Of a DNA stretch of 64,000 nt, positions 53,291 through 62,567 are shown piece after piece. Under the pieces are notes generated by a model. That model was not told where the DNA came from and searched no databases. It saw nothing but the letters and a program-made list of their open reading frames with translations. Position 1 is the first letter of the stretch. Each line of letters starts with the position of its first letter. The translations under genes and the position numbers were made by a program. The DNA comes from Planctomycetia bacterium (lineage in GTDB: Bacteria; Planctomycetota; Phycisphaerae; UBA1845; UTPLA1). The stretch is from the NCBI GenBank assembly GCA_015075745.1, contig JABTTW010000001.1:434001-498000 (forward strand). The letters run 5' to 3'.

Positions 53291-54706
53291 TCAAGACGCG
53301 GAGGAGATGGCGCTGGGGAAGGGATCAAACAATTGGCTCGGGTGCATGGGCTGTGGTAGAGGTGCCGTTTGGGCCTTGTCGAGTCGCGGGTTGTCGGGAA
53401 GCAGGGATTGCAGCTTTCGCATCTCAAGCTCCCGACGGGTCGCGGTGCGAAGGGCGATGTGCAGACCGACGAGGACGAACATGAGTTCGAGGTACTCTTC
53501 GTTGTGAAAGAGGCCGTGGATGCAGAATGCCGAGATGCCGAGGCAGATGCCGCGCGACCAATAATAGGCCCATCGCATGTCGGGCGGGAGCCGCCTCGAC
53601 CAGCGCATGAATCGGTATGAGCTGACGAGCGAGCCGATCACGACCAGCAACCACAGGGGGTGGCCGAGAAAGCCCAGTTCAGCGAGATTTTGCAGGTAGA
53701 TGTTGTGGGCGGCTTTCTGGCCGCCGTCGAGAGATTCCTTGGCGACTTCGAAGTTGGCGAATCCGACGCCGATGACCGGGTTTCTGGCGACAAGCTCGCG
53801 GGCCACCTCCCAGGTCCAGAATCGCGAGCGTGCCGATCTGTCCGACTGGTAGGCGAAGATGGAGTCGATTCGATCGGCGATCTCGTTGCCGGCCGCGGCA
53901 AAGGCCACGATGACGACGAGGAAGACCGCCATGAAGGCGCGAACGCGATACCGACTGGACCAGGCCATTCCGGCGAGGACGAAACCAAAGGCCACGAATC
54001 CGGCACGGGAACGCGAACCGATGATGCCAAGGCAGATGAGCACCGAGCAGATCATGAGGAGATTTCGCCATTTCGCGCGGCGAAGCGACATGCCGAAGTA
54101 GAAGACCATCGGCAGCACCATGGCGCTGGTGAGGGCGAAGAGGTTGTTGTCGTATGTTTTTCCGTAGACCTGGTGCGGGCCTAGGGCGATGACCTTGAGG
54201 CCTCCCTTGATCGCCCAGAAGCCCACCGAGAGGGCGACCACGATGTAGAGGACGCGGAGCCTGCGATAGTCCGAGGCCATGCCGGTGACGAGGGCCATCA
54301 CGATGAGCATCTTGAGGAGCCCGCGGTACTGATACGACGTGTGGGCGAGGGAATGCGGCACCAGGATCCGGGTGACCGAGATGTAGACAAAGAGCAGCGC
54401 GCAGGTCAGCAGCAACCAGGAGGGTTCGATCAGCGAGCTCTGGACAACTCGTTCGGTGAGGCCGACGACTTTGCCGGAGAGAACTTCCTTGCGCGGACTG
54501 ACCTGCTTGCGCCGGATGCCGATCAATATGGCCCCGACGATGAGCGGAACGCCGACGAGCATGGCGTCCTGAAAATCGGGATGCCAGCAGAGCAGCTTCG
54601 GCTGAAGGAGCGAGACGACGTAATAGATGCAGAGCCCGAAGAACGGCCGCAGCATGACCAGCGGCAGGATGGCCAAGAGCATCATCACGTAGAGGGTAAA
54701 GCGCAT
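53291..54706 (-). CDS. O-antigen/O-glycosylation ligase-like membrane protein (exosortase-associated type)
   Basis: About 471 residues starting MRFTLYVMMLLAILPLVMLR. The N-terminal DUF5935-like part (PFFGLCIYYVVSLLQPKLLC) and about ten membrane helices are followed by the loop AAHNIYLQNLAELGFLGHPL, the HNxxLQ motif of Wzy_C ligases. This architecture matches TIGR03097, the putative O-glycosylation ligase associated with exosortase A. It is the last gene of the minus-strand polysaccharide operon and probably transfers the finished glycan. A longer frame to 54967 overlaps the upstream gene and was not used. Confidence 0.83.
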   Translation of the reverse strand: MRFTLYVMMLLAILPLVMLRPFFGLCIYYVVSLLQPKLLCWHPDFQDAMLVGVPLIVGAILIGIRRKQVSPRKEVLSGKVVGLTERVVQSSLIEPSWLLLTCALLFVYISVTRILVPHSLAHTSYQYRGLLKMLIVMALVTGMASDYRRLRVLYIVVALSVGFWAIKGGLKVIALGPHQVYGKTYDNNLFALTSAMVLPMVFYFGMSLRRAKWRNLLMICSVLICLGIIGSRSRAGFVAFGFVLAGMAWSSRYRVRAFMAVFLVVIVAFAAAGNEIADRIDSIFAYQSDRSARSRFWTWEVARELVARNPVIGVGFANFEVAKESLDGGQKAAHNIYLQNLAELGFLGHPLWLLVVIGSLVSSYRFMRWSRRLPPDMRWAYYWSRGICLGISAFCIHGLFHNEEYLELMFVLVGLHIALRTATRRELEMRKLQSLLPDNPRLDKAQTAPLPQPMHPSQLFDPFPSAISSAS

Positions 54707-54761
54707 GTTCGCATTCCGATGGACTGGGAAAGACGGCCGGACTCGAGCGCAGAAGCTCGTA

Positions 54762-56081
54762 TTATCGCGGCGTCCTGCCCACCACCTCCATCGGTCGGGC
54801 GAGGGGGTCACATAACTTCGGCATTTTCTGCGCGTTGGCCATTGCGGGGCGATGCGTCGCGGATGCGGAAGTGGCGTGTCGATCGCCGCGGAGGGCCTCC
54901 AGAAGACTCGCCAGCTCCACGCCGGCTGCCTGCCAGGTAAATCGCTGGACGGCGCGGCGTCGGGCAAGGGCCCCCAGTCTCAAACGGAGATCGGCGTCGT
55001 TGTGCAGTCGGTGGATGGCCTGCGACAATTCCCGGGCATCGTCCCCTACCAGCAGGCCGCATTGGCCGTCGTCGAGAATCTCCAATGATGCGTTGCGCGT
55101 CGTGTTGCCATCCGGGCGGACGGCGATGCAGGGCAGGCCACAGGCCATCGCCTCGGCCAAGGCTCCGCCGAACGACTCGCCGCGCGAGGGGAATACAAAC
55201 GCATCGGCGGCATGAAGGATCGGCCGAACGTCAGACTGCGCGCCGGGCAATTGGACGATTTCTTCGAGGCGGCTCTGGGCGACCCGGCTTTCGAGCGGCA
55301 GGCGCAGCGGGCCGTCGCCGATGAGCAGGGCACGATCGGGCTTCGGCTCGGCGAGCGCGACCGCGTCGATGAGCAGCTCAAGATTTTTTTCGGGGGACAA
55401 TCGGCCGGTCCAAGCGACGACAAATTCATCGGCGCCTATCTTCAGGGCAGCTCTTGCGGCGGCGCGCGCGGCTGCATCGGCCGGGGCGAACTGGTCGGGA
55501 TCGACGCCGCCGTAAATGGTGTGACACTTCGCGGGGTCAATGCGGTACTCGCGGATGACGCGCTCGCGGGTGTGGTGGCTGTCGAAGACGATGGCGTTGG
55601 CGGACTCGAAGGCGCGACGCTCACTGGCGCGTTTGAAGCGGCGATCGAGACGAAAGGCCAGACGCCGCGACGTTGAGCCGCCCGCCTGACGAGCGAGATC
55701 CGCCGCGTCATGGAGCAAGGTCGTGCCGCCGCAGACGTAGACGATCACCTGCCGCGGAAATGACTGCCGCCGGGCTGACACCGCCTCGGGCTGGCAGGAA
55801 ATGAATACGTCGCTATTTTCCGGCACGCAGGCGACGCACCTTGCGGCGTTTTTTCGCCGGGAGAGCGCCTGAAGCGACCAGTGCAAAGGCGTCGCGGATT
55901 CGCAGGGTACGCGCTCGACGGGAATCCCTTCGATTCGGTCGCCGGTGATGTTGGTCTTGCTATCGCTGACGTAAAAACAGACTGCGTGCCGAGGCAGGAA
56001 CCCCTTCGCAAATTCAATCGCTCGTCTTGAGAGCCCGCAGCCGAGGGACTGGAGGGTCGGCATGTGCCAGGCGATCTTCAT
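54762..56081 (-). CDS. GT4-type glycosyltransferase
   Basis: About 439 residues starting MKIAWHMPTLQSLGCGLSRR. It shows VYVCGGTTLLHDAADLAR, HTIYGGVDPDQFAPADAA, VVAWTGRLSPEKNLELLIDA and FPSRGESFGGALAEAMACGL followed by PCIAV, the E-x7-E region of GT4 retaining enzymes. It starts inside the stop of the preceding GT4 gene (ATGA at 56078-56081). A cytoplasmic enzyme adding a sugar to the repeat unit of the exopolysaccharide is the likely role. The frame reaching 56309 is a shadow of the neighbour. Confidence 0.87.
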   Translation of the reverse strand: MKIAWHMPTLQSLGCGLSRRAIEFAKGFLPRHAVCFYVSDSKTNITGDRIEGIPVERVPCESATPLHWSLQALSRRKNAARCVACVPENSDVFISCQPEAVSARRQSFPRQVIVYVCGGTTLLHDAADLARQAGGSTSRRLAFRLDRRFKRASERRAFESANAIVFDSHHTRERVIREYRIDPAKCHTIYGGVDPDQFAPADAAARAAARAALKIGADEFVVAWTGRLSPEKNLELLIDAVALAEPKPDRALLIGDGPLRLPLESRVAQSRLEEIVQLPGAQSDVRPILHAADAFVFPSRGESFGGALAEAMACGLPCIAVRPDGNTTRNASLEILDDGQCGLLVGDDARELSQAIHRLHNDADLRLRLGALARRRAVQRFTWQAAGVELASLLEALRGDRHATSASATHRPAMANAQKMPKLCDPLARPMEVVGRTPR

Positions 56082-57439
56082 GCCGCCGCCTCTTCCGCGT
56101 CGCTTGGATGGCTGATCTTGAGCCGGGGGCGGCCGTCGACGCAGCCGTCGAGCAGTTCGGCAAACTGGGCGGCCAGCCGGTCGCGGCGAAACGACTCGAC
56201 GAATGCCTTGTCGCGCGGTTTTTCGCTGGTCCCATTCGACCATGCGTCGAACGCCCTTTCGATGGCCGTCTTCCATGCATGGGCGGTCGGCTCGGCGACG
56301 ATGGTGCAATCACCGGCGCGGCGAAGCCAATCTTCGACCGCAGTGCCGCGATGGACGCCGGCGACGATGTGCCGACCGAAGGCGAAGTACTCGAAAGTTT
56401 TCGCCGGGATGCAGTAGCGCCCGCCCTCGTTGGCCGGCGTGGTGAGCACGAGGGCATCGGCTGAGGACATCTCGCTGATGGCTTCGGCGTGCGGTTTGTA
56501 CCCGACGACCTTGATGAATGCGGCGTCGTCATCGTTCAGGAGTGCCCGCTGCGGCGCAGACATGGTGCCGACGATCCTGAATCGCAGCTTCTCGGCTGCA
56601 TCGGGTCTTTCACTCCGCAGAAGGCGAAGGCCGTCGAGGATCGGAGCGATGGTCTGCTGGCGATAGAAGGCGCCGACGTAGGTCATGGTGAATCGATCGC
56701 GATCGGCGGGCTCGTCTGCGACAAGCTGAATGTCGGCGGAGTCGTAGCCGTTGGGGATCATTCTGATTCTCGTATCCGGCAGATCGGCGTAACGCTCGTG
56801 GAGCCGGTCCCCCAGTTCCGGGCAGGTCACGACGACGCGATCGGCGCCGTGCAGGATCATCCGCTCGATGGAGCGTCGAAAACGCTGTTCGAGCCCGGCG
56901 TCAGGATCGCCGGCGAAGTTGTCGACGATCGGGTCGCGCAGATCGGCGATCCACGGCATGCCCAGGCGGCGTTTGAGGTGACGACCGATGTAGTGCGACA
57001 CATTCGGCGGAGAGGTCGTGACCACGGCATCAATTGGAAATCGTCGTGCGACTTCGCGAGCGCGGGCGATTGCCGAGGGAATCCAGGATAGTTCCTGCTC
57101 GGGCAGCGGGAGTCTTCCCTGCCATCGTTCGAGTCGCCAGTAGAGGCGATTCTCCCAAGCATGAGTTGCCTCGCGGTTTTTCCAGACGAGTCCAAGCTGC
57201 CTGCCGAAGCGCGCCGCGAGCGAGCCGGCATCCCAACCGAGGGTCGGATAGACGGACGCTTCCGGTCCGATCTCATCACGAAGAGAGGCGTCGGACACGG
57301 GATAGTGCTGATGGGCTGCGCAGACGACGTGGGCGTGCCAGTCGCTGTCGGGCAGATACTTGGCGAGCTTGAGGGCTCGCTGTACGCCGCTGCCGCCATG
57401 CGGTGGGAAATGATAGGAGATGAGTAGAAAGTTTCGCAT
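56078..57439 (-). CDS. GT4-type glycosyltransferase
   Basis: About 453 residues starting MRNFLLISYHFPPHGGSGVQ, a start shared by many bacterial GT4 enzymes of the YHFPPxxGxG type. It has PWIADLRDPIVDNFAGDPDA, MIPNGYDSADIQLVADEPAD, MTYVGAFYRQQTIAPILDGL and IPAKTFEYFAFGRHIVAGVH, where the AKTFEY segment is the donor-binding region. It is likely to act in the same repeat-unit assembly as its neighbour, with which it overlaps. The upstream gap to the next gene is 52 bases. The donor sugar is unknown. Confidence 0.87.
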   Translation of the reverse strand: MRNFLLISYHFPPHGGSGVQRALKLAKYLPDSDWHAHVVCAAHQHYPVSDASLRDEIGPEASVYPTLGWDAGSLAARFGRQLGLVWKNREATHAWENRLYWRLERWQGRLPLPEQELSWIPSAIARAREVARRFPIDAVVTTSPPNVSHYIGRHLKRRLGMPWIADLRDPIVDNFAGDPDAGLEQRFRRSIERMILHGADRVVVTCPELGDRLHERYADLPDTRIRMIPNGYDSADIQLVADEPADRDRFTMTYVGAFYRQQTIAPILDGLRLLRSERPDAAEKLRFRIVGTMSAPQRALLNDDDAAFIKVVGYKPHAEAISEMSSADALVLTTPANEGGRYCIPAKTFEYFAFGRHIVAGVHRGTAVEDWLRRAGDCTIVAEPTAHAWKTAIERAFDAWSNGTSEKPRDKAFVESFRRDRLAAQFAELLDGCVDGRPRLKISHPSDAEEAAA

Positions 57440-57491
57440 GTGGATTAGGGAAACGTCACTCGCTATCGATTTATTCAACGCACGCAGAGGC

Positions 57492-58481
57492 TCATACCAG
57501 GCGCTCGCGCACGATCTGTCGCAAACGCCAGGGCCAGATGGTCCGGCCATCGACCGCCTCGATCAGGCGGGCCAGGCGCCGTTTGATGCGCCACTTGGGC
57601 CGCAGGCTCCACGCCGGCCGACTGACGGAACAATTCAGCCCGATTTCATCGAGCGCCCGGAGGATTCCCTGTTCGGCGTGTTCGATCGAGGGCTGCCAGC
57701 CGGATTCGTCGTAGATGCATGGCGTGCCGAAGGGGTTCCAGAGGGTTTCATATCTTTGTCGGTTGCTGATGCCCAGGCGGGTCCAGCGAATCTCTGCGCC
57801 GCTGCCCCAGACGAAGTGCGGACACCGGCAGAGGCTGGCTAGATGCAGGCCGCCGGTCGATGCGCCCACGGCGATGCGACTGCCGGATAACTGGGCGATG
57901 GCGCGGCTGATCGGGGTGGCATAGACGCTGACTCGAAGGCGGCGACTTCGCAGCCGGTCGGCCAAGTCGTTCCACCAGTCGGGCGATGCATTGCGATCGG
58001 CCGCCAGGCGGCGCGTCCGCGGGATCAGGAGGACATCGGTCGTCAGCTTTTCATGGGAGCGCAGCTCGGCAAACTGCTGCTCGCCGGAATGGACGGACCA
58101 CAACTGCGAGCGATGGCTGGAACAGAGGATGTCCATGTCAGGTTCGGCGAGGCCGAGCCGGCTCGCGGATTCCATGGCGGCGCCGACGGCGAGCGACCTA
58201 AGTTGATCCGCGTCGATCGGTCGACCGGCCTCGTCGATGCGATGATCTTCGCTCGCCTCGCCAGGAAGCGGTATCCGCCCGATGGGGCAGAAGATGACGT
58301 TGCGATGCCGCGGCAAGTCGGCATAGAGCGGCCGGCGATCCGGCGGCGCGCAGATGATGACGCGATCGTGCGTACCTGCGAGGGCAAGACGGCGCACCCT
58401 GGCCTGCCAGTTCATCAATTCCCAGCCGAACTCCCCGAGGTACGGCGCAACCATGAGTGATTTTTTCTTGCCGTGGATCAT
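57492..58481 (-). CDS. GEFGWEL-family protein, possible GT-B enzyme
   Basis: A 329-residue protein starting MIHGKKKSLMVAPYLGEFGW with ELMNWQARVRRLA next. The middle has VIICAPPDRRPLYADLPRHR and later IAVGASTGGLHLASLCRCPH, which recalls the donor-site loop of GT9 heptosyltransferases (GPxSGxLHLA). A GT-B glycosyltransferase is therefore plausible but not certain. The C-terminus is Arg/Trp-rich. Its start overlaps the deacetylase stop (ATGA), so it is part of the polysaccharide operon. I know the pattern from other glycan clusters but not a proven activity. Confidence 0.55.
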   Translation of the reverse strand: MIHGKKKSLMVAPYLGEFGWELMNWQARVRRLALAGTHDRVIICAPPDRRPLYADLPRHRNVIFCPIGRIPLPGEASEDHRIDEAGRPIDADQLRSLAVGAAMESASRLGLAEPDMDILCSSHRSQLWSVHSGEQQFAELRSHEKLTTDVLLIPRTRRLAADRNASPDWWNDLADRLRSRRLRVSVYATPISRAIAQLSGSRIAVGASTGGLHLASLCRCPHFVWGSGAEIRWTRLGISNRQRYETLWNPFGTPCIYDESGWQPSIEHAEQGILRALDEIGLNCSVSRPAWSLRPKWRIKRRLARLIEAVDGRTIWPWRLRQIVRERLV

Positions 58482-59491
58482 CGGGTCTCGGAGTTCGTGG
58501 AGTCGATCGCCGCGTTGTCCGGCCAATCTTCGATGGCCTGCTCGAACTGTTGCTGTGAGCCGCAGGGCGCGGGCTTTCGGCTGATGTTGAAGGCGTCGAC
58601 GCCGGGGAGATTCAGGCGGCGGCGCATGTCCACTGCCGCGCGATGTCCTGTCTCGGCGACGAGCCGCCGCGAGATTGCATTGAAGTGGCGCTTGAGGCCG
58701 AAGGGATAGGCCACGGCGAAGGGCATGCGTCCGGTGAGATCGCGGATCGCATCGCGCGCGGTCTGCAATTCGTTTCGCTGGGCCGACTCGTCGAGGTTCG
58801 CCATGATGGCGTGCGAGTGCGTGTGGTTGCCGATGTGGATCAACTCGGGATTGAAAGTCGCCAGGTCCTCGCGCTCGATGTAGGGGCGGGCCTTGGCGGC
58901 GATGGCCGGACCGGTTGAGCCGGTGGCGCGGATCAATGTCTCCAGGATTTCGGGCAGGTCGGCTCTGTAGTGCTGACGGGCGTATTCGTCGACGCTTTGG
59001 CTTTCCAGAATGGGCGGGTAGCCCTCGGCGGCCATGGCCTCCACGACTTTTTCGCCCAGGCCCTGGGATTGGAGCCAGGTGAGCTTGTGCTGCCACATCA
59101 GGTCATCATTGCCGACAACGGAGGTGACGACGAAGAGGGTCGCGGGTATTCGCCTTCGCACGAGAATCGGGACGGCGAAACTTGCGGAGTCTGCCATGCC
59201 GTCATCAATCGTGACTGCGACGGCGCGGCGAAGCGACTCACCGCGTTCCATGGCGTCCACCATCGCCTCCAGGCTCATGAGGTTGAAGTTGTCCGCCAGA
59301 TAGTCCATCTGCCGCTCGAACTCGGTGGGGTCGTGCCGCAGCGTGGTGCCGGCGGTGAAGATGGAATCGCGCGGGGAGATGCCGTGATAGGCGACGACGT
59401 TGATGCACTGCTCGTTGTAGCGACGCCGGATGCGACGAAGCCACTGCCCGGTCCAGGTGTCAAATTCCGTTCTTGCCAGCCAGCGACTCAC
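58478..59491 (-). CDS. Polysaccharide deacetylase (NodB-type)
   Basis: A 337-residue carbohydrate esterase family 4-type protein. The catalytic base motif AVAVTIDDGMADSASFA (TxDDG) lies near residue 90, and the zinc site HTHSH occurs in HIGNHTHSHAIM near 220; AVAYPFGLKRHF follows. It removes acetyl groups from amino sugars of a glycan. The start is a GTG at 59491 overlapping the upstream stop by GTGA. No signal peptide is clear, so the site of action could be the cytoplasm or, if anchored otherwise, the envelope. It closely resembles XrtA-locus deacetylases by context. Confidence 0.85.
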   Translation of the reverse strand: MSRWLARTEFDTWTGQWLRRIRRRYNEQCINVVAYHGISPRDSIFTAGTTLRHDPTEFERQMDYLADNFNLMSLEAMVDAMERGESLRRAVAVTIDDGMADSASFAVPILVRRRIPATLFVVTSVVGNDDLMWQHKLTWLQSQGLGEKVVEAMAAEGYPPILESQSVDEYARQHYRADLPEILETLIRATGSTGPAIAAKARPYIEREDLATFNPELIHIGNHTHSHAIMANLDESAQRNELQTARDAIRDLTGRMPFAVAYPFGLKRHFNAISRRLVAETGHRAAVDMRRRLNLPGVDAFNISRKPAPCGSQQQFEQAIEDWPDNAAIDSTNSETR

Positions 59492-60954
59492 GAGATTACC
59501 TCCCGCCTGATTCCCCTGCGCGGTGCGACGCGATTAAACAACTCGGCGAGCTGTTCGGACTGGCGTCGCCGCGTGACTGAGTTCAACAAGTCCTTCGCAC
59601 GCCGGACCTGAAGCGTTCCCGATAACCATCGACGATAAAGGTCGCAGATCGCGCGATGGATTCCGTCAATATCCTTGGGCGAGACGAGCCAGACGCCGTC
59701 GTGGCGGCCCAGCTCCGCCGCAGCCGCGCCGGTGCGCGGCACGGTGGCGAGAATAGCCCTGCCCGCTCCGATGCATTCGTACATCTTCGCGGTGGTGTCG
59801 CCTTCACTGCCCGGCAAGTCGGGCAGCATGATGAGATTTACATCGGCCGAAGACATGGCCGCCAGGGCCTCCGCATGCGGGAGCACGCCGTGATATACGA
59901 TGGTTCCGCGATCCGCCGGGTTGGTCAGCTCGTCTCGAAAGACGCCGGCCCGACCGGCGAATTCCAATTGTGCGTGTTCGGCGGCGCCGGGGGTTTCGGT
60001 GATGTAACGTCGCCAGGCCGTCAGAAGATTCATCGGGCTGCGCGTCTCGTAAAGTGAACCGGCGTGGAGAAGGCGGAATCGTTTGCCCGGGGGCTGGTCG
60101 GTCGCGGCCGCGAAGTCGTCGGGGTCATAGCCGTTTTCGATGGTGTTGAATTTTCGGACGTGGGCGGCGTATCGATCCTTAAAGCGGCGGGTCATGTGAT
60201 CGTTGACGCTGATGACCGCGGCGGCGCGGGATATCACGGCGGACTCCGACCATTTCGTCAGCAGGCGGCCGAGTCCGTCCTCCCATTGTCGCCAGTGAAT
60301 GTATTCGACCCACGGGTCACGGAAGTCCGCGATCCACGGCTTGCGAATGATCGACGACACGACCAGCCCGATGAGGTGATCGCTGAAGGGCATGCCGGTG
60401 GAGAAGACCGCGTCGAAGCGATGTTCCCGATGAAGGCGCCGCGCTAATCGCACAGCGGAAGGCAATCGCCAGATTCCCCGATCGGGAAAGGTGAGCTTGT
60501 CGTGCAGCTTCTCGATTCGCCACTTCAGGACGCCGCGCCACCATGTCTCGTCGGCGCCGATGCGACCGGTGATGCCCGCGAGGAAGCCTGAGAGGCTGCG
60601 ACTGGCGAAGCCCGGCCAGTTGTCGGGGATGGGGCTGAGGCGATGAACCGGTACGTCGGCGGGGATATCCTGGAGGCTCAAAGGGTCGGCCGCGCGGCGG
60701 GCGTCGTGTCGCGAGATGCGGGCGGAGCGCGCCGCGCCGGTGATGACGACGGGCTTCCAGTTAAACTGCGGGAGGTATTTTACGAATTTGCGAACGCGAA
60801 TCGCGCCGACCGAGGCCACGGGCGGGAAGCGACTGGCGATCACCAGCACCTTGCGTGCGGGTCGGCCGCTATCACCCCGGTCGTCATTTGCACCATGGTG
60901 CTTGCCACGGATGGACTCGTCGAGGTCGACGGGCATCGTGGAGTGAGGCCCCAT
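59488..60954 (-). CDS. GT4-type glycosyltransferase
   Basis: About 488 residues. The conserved part starts KVLVIASRFPPVASVGAIRV, followed by RKFVKYLPQFNWKPVVITG, PWIADFRDPWVEYIHWRQWE, NTIENGYDPDDFAAATDQPP and DTTAKMYECIGAGRAILATV, the donor region of GT4 enzymes. The start is uncertain: ATGs at 60954 and 60936 are both plausible, and neither has a strong ribosome site. Frames extending to 61110 have no support. It overlaps the deacetylase gene by 4 bases, so it is in the same operon and should act on the same glycan. Confidence 0.85.
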   Translation of the reverse strand: MGPHSTMPVDLDESIRGKHHGANDDRGDSGRPARKVLVIASRFPPVASVGAIRVRKFVKYLPQFNWKPVVITGAARSARISRHDARRAADPLSLQDIPADVPVHRLSPIPDNWPGFASRSLSGFLAGITGRIGADETWWRGVLKWRIEKLHDKLTFPDRGIWRLPSAVRLARRLHREHRFDAVFSTGMPFSDHLIGLVVSSIIRKPWIADFRDPWVEYIHWRQWEDGLGRLLTKWSESAVISRAAAVISVNDHMTRRFKDRYAAHVRKFNTIENGYDPDDFAAATDQPPGKRFRLLHAGSLYETRSPMNLLTAWRRYITETPGAAEHAQLEFAGRAGVFRDELTNPADRGTIVYHGVLPHAEALAAMSSADVNLIMLPDLPGSEGDTTAKMYECIGAGRAILATVPRTGAAAAELGRHDGVWLVSPKDIDGIHRAICDLYRRWLSGTLQVRRAKDLLNSVTRRRQSEQLAELFNRVAPRRGIRREVIS

Positions 60955-61141
60955 TGGCCAGGTGGTGACCGATCCTGCGGCCGCCTTCGCGGTGGGTCGT
61001 TCGGCCAGATGCAATGTCGCCTCGTCCAAAGCAGGACTCCATGCTTCGCTGCGGGCACCCGCGCCGCGGGTGCGATAATGATCTATCGAGCGTGCAAGAC
61101 CCCTACTCAAGCGCTAATAGGTACACGGTGGGCCGGCTGTT

Positions 61142-62542
61142 TCAGAGCAGTTTTTGCGCCCGCGATGACGGCCAATCACTTGGAGCGAAGCCGGCGGCTG
61201 CCGCTGAGTAGGGCTTACCGGTGAGGGTTTGAATGGGCCTGCCGAAATCGCTGCGAAAGGGAGTCGCGGGGCGATTTGCGACTGGAGTGTTTTGATTGCG
61301 CACGAATTGCGCTTCTCGGTCGGACTTGTTCGATTTGCCTTGCGCCGGCCGCTGCGAGGGAAAGAGAAGCTGCTCGTATTGGCGCATGGTGTCCGACCAA
61401 CTGTGACGCCCTGCCGCGTGGCGATATCCGGATTCGGCGACACGATCGCACAGGCATTCCGATTCGAGGAGCCGAACTACCTGCGATGCGAACGCCGTCG
61501 GCTCGTCGGCGATCAGCACTTGGCGACCGGGCTCGACGTCCAGGCATTGGGCTACGGATGAGGTCGCCACGACGGGCCGCTGCATGGCCATCGCCTCCAG
61601 CACCTTGTTGGGCATTCCCCGAGCGATTCTCAACGGGGCGATGACCACGCGACTTGAGGCGAGGTAGCGACGGACCTCCGGCACTTCGCCGGTCACCGTG
61701 ACGCCGGGCATCTTCGCCAGGCGCACGATGTCGGCGGGTGGATTTCGTCCGACGATCATCAACTGCGCATCCCTGACGCGGGCGCGAACTTGCGGCCATG
61801 CGGTATGCATGAACCAGGTCATGCCGTCGCGATTGGGTCGATAGGACATCTCCCCCACGAAGCTGACGACGGGCCCCTGCCGCGAGGCCTGGGGAGGCAA
61901 TGCATAGGGAAGATCGACGCCGTTGGCGATCACGTGCAGGCGCGGGGATGTTCCAGTCGGATCGAGCGTACGGCGCTCTCGCTCAGAGATGACGGCTGTT
62001 GCGTCGAACTCCTCGATGCAGGCCAGTTCCAGCGCGCGCAGTCGGCGGGCCTCGAGGGCATAAATGGCGAACATCGGGAAGTGCGAGTAGGCAGCGTACT
62101 CCTGCCACTTGGCGCTGTCGGAATCACACAGATCCAGGACGCGACGCCGCGCTCTTGCGCGGCGGGCATAGGGGGCCATGCAGGCGGAGAAGGCGACCAC
62201 CGCGTCGAACTCGATGGAGGACGACCAGGCGTCGATCTGTTGATGCATGCGCGGATCATCGTAGGCGGCCTCGGAAAGCGCGCGATCTCCGGCGAGGGCC
62301 CTTACCGCGCGAAGCATGCCCCGGTGCGGTCGCCACTCCACGGTGAAGACGCCCTTGCACCAGCGCTGGAGGGCGATGGCGTGAACGCGATCGTCGGGAT
62401 GATCGATGAAGCATGCGCAGTAGACGTCGTGATCGACGGCGAGGTGATCGAGCTGATGAAACGTGCGAATCTTGTCCCCCTTGTCGGGAGGAAAAGGCAC
62501 ACGGTGGGTGAGAAAGAGGATTTTGCGGCGACGGCTGGTCAT
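61142..62542 (-). CDS. Exosortase-associated glycosyltransferase (TIGR03087-type)
   Basis: About 466 residues starting MTSRRRKILFLTHRVPFPPD and continuing KGDKIRTFHQL, the start of TIGR03087 sugar transferases found with PEP-CTERM/XrtA systems. It contains LDLCDSDSAKWQEYAAYSHF, ERRTLDPTGTSPRLHVIANG, SFVGEMSYRPNRDGMTWFMH and IAPLRIARGMPNKVLEAMAM, the GT4 donor-binding region. GGTGG lies about 6 bases before the ATG at 62542. The first frame on this strand extends far into the FemAB gene, but that extension is a shadow. It probably adds a sugar early in repeat-unit assembly. Confidence 0.87.
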   Translation of the reverse strand: MTSRRRKILFLTHRVPFPPDKGDKIRTFHQLDHLAVDHDVYCACFIDHPDDRVHAIALQRWCKGVFTVEWRPHRGMLRAVRALAGDRALSEAAYDDPRMHQQIDAWSSSIEFDAVVAFSACMAPYARRARARRRVLDLCDSDSAKWQEYAAYSHFPMFAIYALEARRLRALELACIEEFDATAVISERERRTLDPTGTSPRLHVIANGVDLPYALPPQASRQGPVVSFVGEMSYRPNRDGMTWFMHTAWPQVRARVRDAQLMIVGRNPPADIVRLAKMPGVTVTGEVPEVRRYLASSRVVIAPLRIARGMPNKVLEAMAMQRPVVATSSVAQCLDVEPGRQVLIADEPTAFASQVVRLLESECLCDRVAESGYRHAAGRHSWSDTMRQYEQLLFPSQRPAQGKSNKSDREAQFVRNQNTPVANRPATPFRSDFGRPIQTLTGKPYSAAAAGFAPSDWPSSRAQKLL

Positions 62543-62567
62543 GGTTTCCACCCATTTCCATCGGCTC

